Shown one piece after another: positions 13,383 to 25,130 of a stretch of DNA of 64,000 bases. Origin of the DNA: Agrostemma githago. Taxonomy: Eukaryota > Streptophyta > Magnoliopsida > Caryophyllales > Caryophyllaceae. Below the pieces are notes generated by a model, which searched no databases, had not been told where the DNA came from, and was given only the letters and a program-made list of their open reading frames with translations. Location: NCBI GenBank assembly GCA_958450325.1, contig OY288247.1, forward strand, positions 55,121,701-55,185,700, given 5' to 3'. Within the stretch, counting starts at the first letter, position 1. Each line of letters starts with the position of its first letter. The position numbers and the translations under genes were made by a program.

Positions 13383-16300
13383 TGTAACACCCGCTAATTT
13401 TCTATGTGTTATTATCTATTCCGTTATGACTCCGTCATAACTCTGTTATTTTTCTGCCTTCAGTTTCCTTCATTTTCAAGCTTCATAATATTTTTGAGTC
13501 TAATATTATTTATTTTCATTAAAAGATTTCAAATATTTTATTTTTCTATGATAAATCTATTTATTAAATTTTCGTCGCAAACTATTTGCGTATTTCGCGA
13601 AGAATCCCATTTTGTACGAACAATCATTTTAAGCTTGGATATGGTTTTTTTTTTTCCTAAAACGGTCCAAACACGTTTATATGATATTTTCAACTAAGAA
13701 ATATTTTTATTTATGAAAATTTAGTCATTAATGATTTTATTACAAAGTTTCGTAAATAATTATTTTCCAACGCGAGATTTACTCTAATTGCTTTGAAATA
13801 CCTATAATAATATTACGATCATTTTTTTATCAACATACAATTATTTTTGGACCCCTTCCCACCATTTTGGACCGTGACCCCCATGTCACATTACTACTAC
13901 ATATTTTTACAACTTACTATTTTTATGTTTTTAAGAGAACAATTATTTCACAAGATATTTTTACCATGTTTTAATGTGATGACTCATGCAAAAACTTTTC
14001 AACATCCACATACATCATTTTGGCCAAGTTGTGTAGTATACATGTACCTTGTTTTCATCAATTTTAAGAGCTTCATTTATGCTTAAACCTTTCACTTTTT
14101 TTTCTCATTCAATTTACATCAATTTTAATCAAGGCAAATACCTCCTCTTTTTCTCTCTTTTGGTTCATGAAATCTGAATTTTTCAGCACCAATTTCTGGC
14201 CAAAAAACCGTCTTCAAGCATCGCCTTCCGTCTCCTATTTTTCTCTTATTTCGATCATCTTTTCGTCTCCTTCGTTAAGGTATTAATCGATTTCATTTTC
14301 AATCGTTATACACCTTATTTTTTCATCGATCTTATGGTATTTTCATACCATGGATGTCATGTTTTTGTAGTATTTTTGGAGGATCCGGAAGCGGATGAAT
14401 ACATCGTCGACTCAGACTTGGGTTAGAGGTAACGTCGATGTTACTCGGTATTACTTGATTTTGATTGAGTATTTGCATGTATATATTTTTATGTTTCATT
14501 TTGGCAATATATGTATGTCATAAAATCTGGAAAAATTTTAAAAGTTGAAAATTTGTATGATTCGGTATTTTTATCGCTTTTACGAGATTAAGGATTAAAT
14601 TGTCATATTAATTTGTAAAATCGTAATATTCGGCCTAAACATGTAATATGTGTTTATATTCTAGAAAAATGTTGTTTTTGATGATTTTTAATAATTTAGT
14701 ATTTTTATGATATTTTAGTTATCGATTATTGAATTATTACCGTTTACGGACAAAAATGATTAAAAGCTGATTTTTAGTTCTAGTACTTAAACATTTTATT
14801 TTAATATGATTTTTGACGTGGTGAAACTTTCTGATGAAATAGAATTTTCTTAAGTTTTTCATAATTTTTCGGAATTGTTAAGTGGATGAATTAATTAATC
14901 ACTTTAAATCATAGTTTATCGTTAAAACCGTGTTTGTTGTTTAAATTCTCGATTTCTGGTCTTTGGTATAAATCTGAAAAAAATTATGATTCTGATGATT
15001 TCATATTAAAATGTAATTTTATGATTTTTAGTGCCTTAATAAAATGTTAGGAACGATAAGTTTTATTAATGGCATCGTTAATTATGAAAACGGGTTTTAA
15101 AGACGGTTTTGACGGAAGTTGGTAAATCTGGAACTTTGGAAAATCTGGAAAATTAGTATATTCTGGAAAATGACGATTTTTAGGTTTAATAATAATAATT
15201 TTTAGACATTAATACTTAAATCATTTTGTAATTGCTATTTTTATTAATCGTTATTGTCGAGATTGGACGATTAACGAGAAAACGCTTTAAAAACCGAGTT
15301 TTAGAATTCTGGAATTTTTTTTTACTGGACAGAATGTCCATAAATATATTTTAACTATTTTACGTAATTTTTGTACTATTTATAAAGTCTTTAATTAATA
15401 AGTATTGATTTTCGGACAAATTGTGATTTATCGTTAAAAATGTTTCGTCTTACCTAAAAGAATTATTTTTCCAGCAATTTTTAAAGTATTTAAATCTGAA
15501 ACTTTAAGAGTTAAATCATCCCTTAAGATACTCTAAATATATTTGTTGGTTTAATTAAATAAAGACATCCAAATATTTAATTTGATGTTTGCCGTAAAAT
15601 CCTATTTATAATTTTATTGTCGAAACTAATAATAATTAGGGAATTTTAGCTTTATAACTTTTGAAAACACCCTAATTAGTAATATTAAAATGTTTAAGAC
15701 ATTTTTAATCATTTTATAACGCTTATACGATATTTTAATAATTTCATAAAAATTAAATGTTCACTTTGGTAATTAATATCGTTAAGGCCGAAAGTATTAG
15801 TTTTATAAATCTATATCGTTTACTAAAAATGTGATGTTAGTATAAACTAATATTTTCGCTATTTTGATATGATTCTATTTTTGGTAAAGTTTCTAAAAAT
15901 AGAAGTTTCCTAAAATATAAAGTTTCCTCTTTTGGAAAGTGATTCCTTTTTCTTTTGTTCTCTTATTATTTATAATGATTATATCTTTTGAATATCGATA
16001 ATGGCTTTGTTTTGGAGTTATGGAATAAGGATAAGTGTGGGGTTAGAGTAATACAGTCTAGGATGTACTGTTTTGCCATCAACTATAAGGCTGGTGTATC
16101 CATTTGGGATGCATTGGTTGTTGAACTGGATACATTTGGTGTCCAGGATTATATGTGCATTGTGCCCTTAAGCTAGATATCGCATCGTGTTAGTCGCCGT
16201 CAGTTGAACTGGATACATTTGGTATATAGGAGGGGTGTATATTACTTAAGCTAGGACCTCGCATGATAAGTCGACGTCCTATTATGGTTGAGTTGCCTAG

Positions 16301-16915
16301 TTAGAGACCTTGGATCTTCGCTGCGTGTGAAGTTGGTGTCTGAGTTCTCGAAGCTAGTTTTTAGTATATCCCTAGTGAAAGTCTAGCCTTGTGCACACTA
16401 ACCGAATATCCATAACGCCATTTTGAATATTTTTATTGTTATCGATATAAATTGGTTTGCAGGTTGGCAAATATTTTTATGTTTCTTCGGAAATCCTTTT
16501 GATTAATTTGTTTTACGCTAAAGCTTATTTTTATATGCGGTTTTACTATTTTCCATCTTTACTATTTTTCCTATATTAGTAATTACTGTTTTAAAATCCT
16601 GTTATACGGATGGGAGAACGTTGACGTTGCTCCTCACTGATTGTGCCTGTTATGTTTTTAACATCACAGGTATGCGCGTTTCCGGGTGTGGGCTAGCGGG
16701 CAGACATGATCCTTGCTCGATTAATTTTAATATTTATGTTTTGTGGATTGTTAAACCCCTTTGTGGATTTATTTAATTTTTGGCCATTTTATTTAGGGCC
16801 TAATGTTTGACTTTATCATTTATATTTTTATAAAAACATAGTTACAGCGTGTTATAATCACGACTCTACAGTGTTTCTGCCACTGTATCACGTTAGAATT
16901 TTCTAGGGGATTACA
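13383..16915 (+). mobile_element. Solo family B LTR, inverted, nested in L2
   Basis: Begins TGTAACACCCGC and ends GGGGATTACA, the two edges of the array LTR in opposite orientation, 3533 bp. It is flanked by attt at 13379-13382 and 16916-16919; the uninterrupted sister sequence in L1 and L4 reads ttacgattttacaaat. Terminal TG..CA with a 4-bp duplication fits best; a 5-bp one is possible if an edge base is shared. No internal region or second LTR remains, so it is a solo LTR. It carries the dyad at 13423-13441 with a different spacer. Confidence 0.85.
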
Positions 16916-18055
16916 ATTTTACAAATTAATACGACGATTTAATCGTTAATCTCGTAAAAGCGATAAAAATACCGAAACATGCAAATTTCAACTTTTTTTA
17001 AAAATTTTCAGATTATAAGACATATATATTGTCAAAAAAATGAAATATAAAAATTATACATGAAAATACACAATTAAAATCAAGAAATACCGAGTAATAA
17101 CGACGTTACCTCTAAACCAAGTCGGAATCAACAATATAATCGTCGGCCTCGGGATCGTCCACAAATCCTACCAAACACGAAAATCATGGCAGAAAAATAC
17201 CATGAGAAAAACTCACAAAATCTAGCTAAATAACCATCGAAAACAACATCGTTTATTACCTTAACGAGAGAATCGGAAAAAGGACGAATTTGACGATGAA
17301 TTTGAGATGATTAAGACTCTAATTGAAGCAAAAATAATTCTAGAGAGAGAGAGGGAGTGCCACGGCCAAATGAGGGAGGAAGAAGGATTTTTTTTAAACT
17401 TTTGATAAATGAAAAAAATGATGTAACGAAATGGATGGTTTCCTAGTTTTAAATGGGATTAAAGATTGATGAAATCAAGGTGAGAAAAGAGTGAGGGGAG
17501 CCGGCCAACATAAGTGAGGGAGGAGTATGAAGAGTTGATAATAAAGCACCAAATAAATGAAAGAAAATAATCTGACGTTTACGGTTTAACGTGATAAAGT
17601 AAAACGTAGTAAAATTGTGACAAGAAGCTTTGTCGGTCCAAAATATGGAGAAAATGTCTCAAATGATTTGTAAGTTGATAAAAAGTATAATCGTCAAATA
17701 GTTAAAGGCATTTCAAAGTAATTCGAGTAAACCTCGCGTAAGACAACAATTATTCGCGAAACTTCGTATTAAAAACATAAATGGCTAAATTTTCGTTAAT
17801 AAAAATATTTACTAGTTGAAAATATTATATAAATGTATTAACACATTTTTAGGAAAAGGAATAACTTAAATCCGAGCTTAAAAACGTCAATTCGAAGAGA
17901 AATAGAATTCCTCGCGGAAAATTAGTTAGTTTACGAAGAAAATCAAATAAATAGATTTAAAAGAATTAAAATCTTTTTTTAAAAAAAATAACATTAAACT
18001 CAAAATTGAAAATAAACTTGGAAAGATGATGAAACATAAGGCTAAATTTGACAGA

Positions 18056-18074
18056 GTTATGACGAAGTCATAAC
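18056..18074. promoter_or_regulatory. Conserved dyad (L2)
   Basis: Same inverted repeat as at 8064-8082, 38 bp from the LTR edge. Further copies lie at 46272-46290 (L3), 57566-57584 (L4) and 13423-13441 (inverted solo). Confidence 0.5.
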
Positions 18075-18620
18075 GGAAAGGACAAAATGCAAGGAAAATA
18101 GCGGGTGTTACAATCCTCCCCACCAAAAGAACGTTTCGTCTTCGAAACTAAGATTAAGCAGAAAGGAACTCGAGGTTTACGTTACTCGAAGAGATGAAAA
18201 TACCTATTCCACAAAAAAACAATTTTGATTTTAAAAGAAAATTTTACGACTTTTAAAGTGATACGAAATCGAATACAAATATTTATTCCAAGAGGATTAA
18301 AATATTTTAAATTAATGAAATCATAAAATAAAGTTATTTGATAAAATATCGACGTTGTGGACATGACATAGGTCCACCCCGACGCGGCCACGTGCGGGTT
18401 TGGGGAGGCGAATGAATCTCCATGAGATGGTCAAATGGAAATTTAAATCGAAGTCGGAGTCGCCACCGAATTTTATGGTTATTCGGAACCGTTCGAGCCC
18501 ACTCTATGTCGTAGTGGGCCGTGTACAAAATACGGCCCAGTTCCGATGTCAGAGTTTATTGGGCTCGTCCCTTTGCATATCGATATAGATGCCGACTGGA
18601 GCGGTTAATCGTATATTGAA

Positions 18621-18755
18621 TGACTCTCGTTGCCAATGGTTTCGGACATCCGGAAACCACGGTTCTGAGTAAGGGGTGAGGGTACGTATTGAGAAGTTCA
18701 CTAAGAACACCCAACCCCGCCCGCACATTAGCGGCCTCTACTAGGATATCGAATG
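18621..18755 (-). other. Conserved Tat LTR block (solo A)
   Basis: Contains ctgagtaaggggtgagggta and ccgcccgcac..gcggcctctacta, words kept in every Tat LTR end seen here, even the diverged copy at 63160. It lies about 270-400 bp from the TGTGGACA edge, far downstream of the TATA box on the minus strand. Confidence 0.7.
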
Positions 18756-20174
18756 ACGTTTTAATGCGCGCGTTAGTAATACGATGAATGATTATGCAAA
18801 CATTGTTTTCTAAACATGTGAAAAATTGAATGGGTTGCTAAGTGGTTTAATGCACGCAAATTGATTGATGTCAAAGTCAAATTTAACATGTGAGATTCGT
18901 TTTAGTATAATAAAACAAATGAAATAAAAGGATGAATTTGCTACAAAACAAACAAACGAGTTAGTATCGATTTGTGAATAATAATAGCAAATAAAATATA
19001 CGAGATCGAGAAAATAAATATTAATCGAAATCTGAAAAATATCGTTGAAAGGAACGTTGTTTTGAAAAAAAAACGAAGTTCGAAAAATAATAAAAAAAAA
19101 AAGACAGAAAAGGCCGCGGCATAACAGCCGGCCGCGCGACTCGCCCGGGATGCCGGCAGGTCGCGTGGTGGCCTGTTTCGGGGCCGGTTTTCGAAAAAGT
19201 CGATGCTCGTATTAAATCGCGTATGAATATTGCATGCTTCGTACTCGACTTAATATTTTCGATATTCTTTATATTCGATAATTGACTACGAAATCAATAT
19301 CGAATACTTAGAATAGTTTTTAGAAAAGGTGTTAATTTTAGAAATCGATCGAAGAATAAATAATAAAACGAACGAAAATGTAAAAAAAGAAATCCCGGAT
19401 TCCAGGCCTGTGCGAGTCGCCTGGGCATGGCGCGACTCGCGTGCGGGTCTGTCCGGTTTTTATTTTTGTTCGAAAATTGTTATTTTTGATGAATCGCGTA
19501 CAAATTATGATTTAACTTGTATTCGACCCACGTTTTCGATATTCGTCATATCCGATATTCGATTATGAAATCGATATCGAATATTCGGAATGAACTAAAA
19601 AAAGGTTTTGAAAAATCGTTTATTTTGAACGAGAAAAGAAAAGAATTTTGAACGAAGAAAAGATGTAACGATTTTTAGTATCGTCGAAACCTTAATATAA
19701 TTCTTTTTTATACGATATTCGATTATAGAAAAATCGATATCGTATGTTTAAGAATATTCGTTATGAAAATAGTTTTTCGTTAATAACGATATTAGAAAAA
19801 TAATTTAAAAAAAACGACTTTTGACCCATAAGAAACGGACGACGAGAAGAGAGGGAGAGAAAGGAAGAAATCGGGTATGATTACACCCTCAACCTACATG
19901 CTCTTGTTGACTCGGATCGGAGCTCGTCGGAATGTGGCTAGGCACGGGAGCGTCGATGCAACGTCGGTTGGGTTAGGGTGGTACGGTTTTGACGGGTGAA
20001 GGGTGTCGGGTTTCGGACCGGTTTCCTTCGGGTTTTGAACGTATTATCGGTTTCTCGATGCTAAAATAACTATGTGTGTGTGTGTGGATAATGTGTAGGA
20101 AGAATTGTTGGTAAAATCGTATTGATAAATCGTCGTTGACAAAATCGTTGTTTTTTGTGTTGGATGCAAGGGGC

Positions 20175-20183
20175 TATTTATAG
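20175..20183 (-). promoter_or_regulatory. TATA box of solo LTR A
   Basis: The minus strand reads CTATAAATA, a near-ideal plant TATA box, at the same relative place as in the other Tat LTRs. Confidence 0.65.
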
Positions 20184-21422
20184 GAAATTTCCGACCTTGG
20201 CTTGGGAGAGTTTGACTACCGCTTAGGATAGGAAACGAGGGAACTTGAGGGAAATAAGGATTCCGCTTTCTTATGGAGGAAGAAAGGCAAACCGGCTGGT
20301 TTGCTCTGTTTTGGGCTGTTTCGGCCGAGTGTTTTACACTCGGTCGGACACTCGAATCGATTTTTGAATGGGATTCCTGTTTGAGCTAGAATTACCGCTT
20401 GAGTAAGAAGCTGAGGAGAACGAGAATTCCGTTTTCTTGTGAGGGAAGAAAAGAGGAAAACCGGCTGACTTGTACTACTTGGCCGAGGGGTTGCACTCGG
20501 TTGAGTGTCTGAGTCGGTTCTCGGATATGATTCCTACTCGAGATCGAATTCTACCTTAAACGGAATTGTTTATTGCTTTGTGTAGCTGATTTTTGTAGAA
20601 TTGGAGTCCGAATAGGACGTGTGAGACCTCACGGTCAGCCTACGAATTTCGAGAAATATCTTTGACCGGGTTTTGACTCGGTCGCTAAAAGACGGTTTTA
20701 CCCCTGGTGTCGGATTCGACCCAAATTAGTGTTATTTGACTCGAAACGACCCACTGGGCCTGAATTTGAGGTTGGCTTTGTGAAATTTGTACTCCGTAAA
20801 ATGCCTAGGCCAAATGTCCATCATTACGAGCCCATTTCCGAGTACGTTAAAGCACGTTAGCGTCCGATCATCATCGGGTGTTTTTTGGAAACTCCTATAG
20901 ACACCTGGCGGTCAAAATGTGGGTGTCTATAGACGTCAAATAACATTGTAAACGAACTCGAAAAAAATTGGGTAACCAAACATTTTCAAAACAAAAGTAA
21001 AACAATTTTTGCTTAAGAGATTCGATAAAAATTCTTTTTATGATGAAATAAAATTTTGTTTGGAGAAATCAAAATTTGCAGTTAGTAAAATCAAACTAGT
21101 CGTCAAACATTTTCAATAACAGATTCAAAAGTCCACCAGCAATAAAGTGAAACTAATTCAAAATTGTTAAAATTTCGGAAATGTTATCAAAGTAATTATG
21201 AAAGTTTTCAAAAATATTATCAAACTTGAACATTCAAAATCATTTTGACAATGTTAAAACGCTTTACATAATAATCCTATAAAAATTGAAGTATTTGGAA
21301 ATATGAAAGTTTTCATAATATTTTGATCGCTAAAAAAAAATCAAAAATTGAAATAATTTCGAAATAATGTAAAAATAAATTATTAAGGCATTTTGAAACA
21401 GATCTGAATATAAATATCAACC

Positions 21423-21438
21423 AAAGATAAAACAAAAG
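21423..21438. repeat. Target-site duplication of LINE, left copy
   Basis: The 16-bp word aaagataaaacaaaag is repeated exactly at 25115-25130 after the poly(A). Sister units have it once. Confidence 0.92.
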
Positions 21439-21705
21439 AAGCCGGAGGGAGGGAATGTGGTGAAACAGCTTATGCCGAGGACTGTGAGTGGCTCCAAACC
21501 ACCTGCAGCGCCTATTTCGGGTGTGGTTAGTGTCAGAACGAGGCCCCCTGTTTCGGCTGGGTCCTTGGCTAAGGGAGCTACACCTTCTAAAGAGGTGGAA
21601 AATGGGGTGTCCTATGCTGATATGATCATAGGATCTCCGAGAAAAGAGGCGGTCGAGAGGAATGAAGGGGTTGGGTTGGAGTTAGTGATCCATGGAAATA
21701 CATAA
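21439..21705 (+). pseudogene. LINE ORF1 C-terminal fragment
   Basis: About 80 residues remain in frame up to TAA at 21703-21705. The product is rich in Pro, Ser, Gly and Val, contains SYADMIIGSP-like residues and ends LVIHGNT. Plant L1 ORF1 proteins are RNA-binding Gag-like proteins of several hundred residues, so only the tail is left. No start is assigned because the true start is truncated away. It overlaps the ORF2 ATG (21692) by 14 bases, as tightly packed L1 ORFs often do. The assignment rests on position more than on motifs. Confidence 0.6.
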
Positions 21706-24700
21706 TATAGGATGTTGGAATGTGCGCGGTATGTGTAACATAACTAAGCAGCGTGCAATAAGCGAGTTTATTAGGAAGCAACAAGTAGACGTGTTTGGTT
21801 TGCTTGAGACTTAAATAAAGAATAAAGCATATGCGAAAGTTCATCAAAATGTTTTTTCGGATTGGAGTATTACGACCAATAGTCACTGTGGTGAGGGAGG
21901 TCGAGTTTGGCTATTATGGAAGCACGATAAGATTAATTTGATGATCTTGGAGTACAGTGCTCAGAGTATTCACGTTAAGGTTACTACGGCCTCGGGGAAA
22001 AGTTATTTGCTTACATTCGTGTATGCATTTAATTCTGTGGCGGAGCGGGTTGACCTATGGCGAAGGATGGAATCCTATGCTCATTCGGGCCCTTGGATAA
22101 TTTTGGGTGATTTTAATAGTGTTATTGATGCTCGGGAACGTCTTGGTGGTAATTCGTCGGACGAGGAAATGAATCATTTTCGTGATTGTCTTGCGAATTG
22201 CGTATTGGCGATTTTCGGGCAAGTGGTTCTTGGTTTACTTGGAATAATAAACATAAGAATGTGGAAACTAGAGTCTTTAGTCGTATTGATCGGTGTTTGG
22301 TGAATGATGATATGACGAGGCTATATCCGAATGGGTTTGCGAACTTCTTGCCGGAAGGAACTTTTGATCATTGCCCGTGCGAAGTTCAGTTAGGGAGCCC
22401 TCCGTATAGGAAGAACCGATCTTTCAAATACTTGAACATGTGGAGTCGCTCTCCGGAGTTCCTGTCATGCGTTGGGACGGCTTGGGGAGTACAGGTTGCA
22501 GGAACCAAGATGTTCCAACTGGTCTCGAAATTGCGGAGCTTAAAGTTGCCATTGAAACAGCTGAACTCAAGCTCGTTTGCTGATATAGAAACGAGGTGCA
22601 GTCTGGCGTAACTGAACCTGGCAGACCTGCAGACCAGGCTGCGGTCTGTGCGGACTACTGATCTGCTGCAGGAAGAGTTGGTCGTTAATGCTAAGGTTCG
22701 AGAGTTGCAGGCTGCGCGAGCAGAGTTTTGGGCACAAAAATCGAAACAAAAGTGGATTAAGGATGGCGATGTGAACTCTGCTTTCTTTCATGGCTTATTG
22801 AGAGCACGTCGTGCACATAATGCTATAGTTAAAATTTCTGATGCTGAAGGTCGAGAGTGCTCGAACAAACAAGATATCGAAGGTGCGTTTTTGCGGTATT
22901 ACAATACTTTGCTGGGGGAGTCGAGAATTGTGGAGTCTATTAGCTTTGACATTGTGTGTTTGGGGAAATTATGCTCGGACGAGCATAAACAGTTGCTCGA
23001 AGCGGCTGTTACTGAGACGGAGATCAAGAAGGCGATGCATGATATTCCTCGAGACAAAGCTCCAGGTCCGGACGGGTTCACTAGTCAGTTTTTTATTGAC
23101 TCGTGGGATATAATTGGAGGAGATGTGGTCAGCGCTATTCAAGACTTCTTCCTCTCTGGTAAGTTACTGAAACAGCTGAACTGTGCTATTATTACTTTGA
23201 TTCCAAAAGTGAGCAGGCCTCAGACCGTGAAAGAATTTAGGCCGATTGCGTGTTGTAATGTTGTTTACAAATGTATTGCTAAGATAATCTGTTCGAGATT
23301 GGCCAAAGTCCTTCCCCAGATAATTTCGCCTACTCAGGGTGGATTTATTGAGTGTCGGAGTATTGTGGAGAATGTGTTGATATGTCAAGACCTTGTTAAG
23401 ATGTATAGGAGAGGGCGCGTTTCTCCTAGATGCTTATTCAAGGTTGATATTCACAAGGCCTATGATAGTGTGGAGTGGAGCTTTGTCGATCAAATGTTAA
23501 GAGCTTTAGATTTCCCGGAACATTTCCGCTGCCTGATCATGGAATGTGTCACCTCAGTCTCGTATTCCCTCAGTACCAATGGAGATAATTTCGGGTTTTT
23601 CCGTGGGAAGAGAGGTTTGAGGCAGGGTGATCCTATGTCGCCGTTGCTTTTTACTATTTATATGGCATATTTTTCTCGTATTCTGACCCATGGTAAGATG
23701 GACAGGAATTTTAAATATCACCCAAAATGTGGCCCAATGAAGCTTACACATCTGATGTTCGCTGACGATTTGCTGCTATTTTGCAAAGGGGATACTGATT
23801 CGATGGAGTTCTTGTGGAGAGCTTTTGCTACGTTTAGCCGAGCCTCAGGGCTGAATATAAGCATCGGTAAATCTCATCCTTATTTTGCTGGTGTTGATGA
23901 GGTTAAGAAAGCTTCTATACTGCAATTTTCAGGCTGTGTGGAAGGTACGTTGCCCTTTCGTTATCTTGGTCTTCCGATCCAATGTACTCGCCTTGGGAAA
24001 TCGGATTGTGAAAGCCTGATAGCCCGTATTATCACGAGAGTTTCTAGTATTGGTGCTCGTAAGCTATCCTATGCGGGTAGACTGACCTTGGTTTAGACTG
24101 TGCTGTCTCAACTGCATAACTATTGGGCAATGGTCTTTATTATTCCGAATTATGTTATGTCCAGAATTATTACTTTATGTCGCAATTTCTTATGGAATGG
24201 TGGGGTGGAGGGAAATAATCGGGCTCTTGTGAGTTGGGAGAAGATCTGCTGCCCTAAGATGGAAGGGGGATTGGGCCTTAGGGACCTGACTGCGTGGAAT
24301 CAGGCCGCGGTGGCTAAACTGGCATCATGGGTTTTTGATCAGCCGGATCGGTTATGGGTTCGGTGGGTGAATAACATTTATCTGAAGGTACGTGATTGGC
24401 GTGATTATCAACCCAACACGGATGTCACCTGGGCTTGGCGGAAGATTTGTCAGGCTAAGGAGAAAATTAAACATTTGTTTGTGAATGATCTCTGGCATGG
24501 TTCTTTTTCCTATTATAGGATCTCGGAGGGTTACAAGGGCATTCGGAATCACAAACCGAAGGTGCCTTGGGCCCGCCTTGTTTGGAGTGGTTGGAGTACT
24601 CCTAAACATAACTTTATTTCTTGGCTTGTGTTTAGGAGGGCTTTAAACACTAGGATTAATCTCGTGAGGTTTGGTATTGCTGATTCAGACCGTTGCTATT

Positions 24701-25056
24701 TATGTGAAGCTCAGGAAGAGAGCTTGGAGCACCTATTCTTTGGCTGTGAGTGGAGCTCTCAGATTGTTGACAGTCTGAGCATGTGGGTGAGGAAACAAAT
24801 ACCGAGTAACGATACCTTACTTTGGGCGAGCAAGATGCGGGGATCGAAATTGCAATGCAATGTCTTGTGTGTCTTGTTTAACGCCATGATTTACTATGTA
24901 TGGAGGCAACGAAACTTGTGTAGAATTGAAGGATCAGTCCAGCGACCTCATCATATAGTTAAGTTGATCAAAAGGGATGTACGAGATAGAATTATGTCTA
25001 AGATTAAATACCCTTTACGGACTAGAGATGCTAGATGGCTACATAATTTGATGTAG
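21692..25056 (+). pseudogene. LINE ORF2: endonuclease / reverse transcriptase, inactivated
   Basis: The ATG at 21692 opens an apurinic-type endonuclease (WNVRGM, LLET, ILGDFNSV, SWFTWNN, SRIDRCLVND). The reverse transcriptase follows in 22648-24096 with KAPGPDGFTSQFF, KVDIHKAYDSV, GLRQGDPMSPLLF and the catalytic FADD near 23761. A C-terminal zf-RVT domain (CYLC..H..C, near 24700-24750) closes it. In the family this protein nicks the target and copies the LINE RNA. Lesions: TAA at 21812-21814, a one-base loss near 22207 that shifts frame, TAA at 22609-22611 and TAG at 24094-24096. The parts after the shift share one frame. The stop codon is at 25054-25056. The copy is dead. Confidence 0.92.
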
Positions 25057-25114
25057 TCATTCATTTGTACATTGATCCACATTTTTTAATACATACTTAC
25101 CCTTTACCAAAAAA

Positions 25115-25130
25115 AAAGATAAAACAAAAG
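25115..25130. repeat. Target-site duplication of LINE, right copy
   Basis: Exact second copy of the 16-bp word at 21423-21438, directly after the LINE poly(A). Confidence 0.92.

Larger units (their letters stand above)
11120..18112 (-). mobile_element. Family B LTR copy L2, interrupted
   Basis: Runs from TGTAATCCCC (11120) to GCGGGTGTTACA (18112). After removing the nested inverted solo LTR and its duplicated target it is about 3456 bp. It is shared by Int1 on its left (as 5' LTR, minus strand) and Int2 on its right (as 3' LTR). Non-coding. It carries the dyad at 18056-18074. Confidence 0.85.
18356..20931 (-). mobile_element. Solo Tat-type LTR A (2576 bp)
   Basis: Starts TGTGGACATG and ends GGGTGTCTATA (final CA changed to TA). 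Flanked by the exact 5-bp duplication gacgt at 18351-18355 and 20932-20936; Int1 reads uninterrupted at this point. It is the most divergent Tat LTR here: the palindrome clusters are degenerate or replaced by GC-rich gcgactcgc-type words at 19135-19150 and 19412-19441. No element body remains. Confidence 0.92.
21439..25114 (+). mobile_element. L1-type LINE, 5'-truncated (3676 bp)
   Basis: Non-LTR retrotransposon with the tail of ORF1, a full-length but broken ORF2 and a short poly(A) (25109-25114 plus bases shared with the duplication). It is flanked by a 16-bp target-site duplication. The loss of most of ORF1 is the usual 5' truncation of target-primed reverse transcription. It is inserted in Int2 of the array. 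Confidence 0.93.

Noticed and set aside
22841..23113. ORF in another frame over the LINE reverse transcriptase
   Set aside because: Shadow frame; the conserved RT motifs lie in the other frame.
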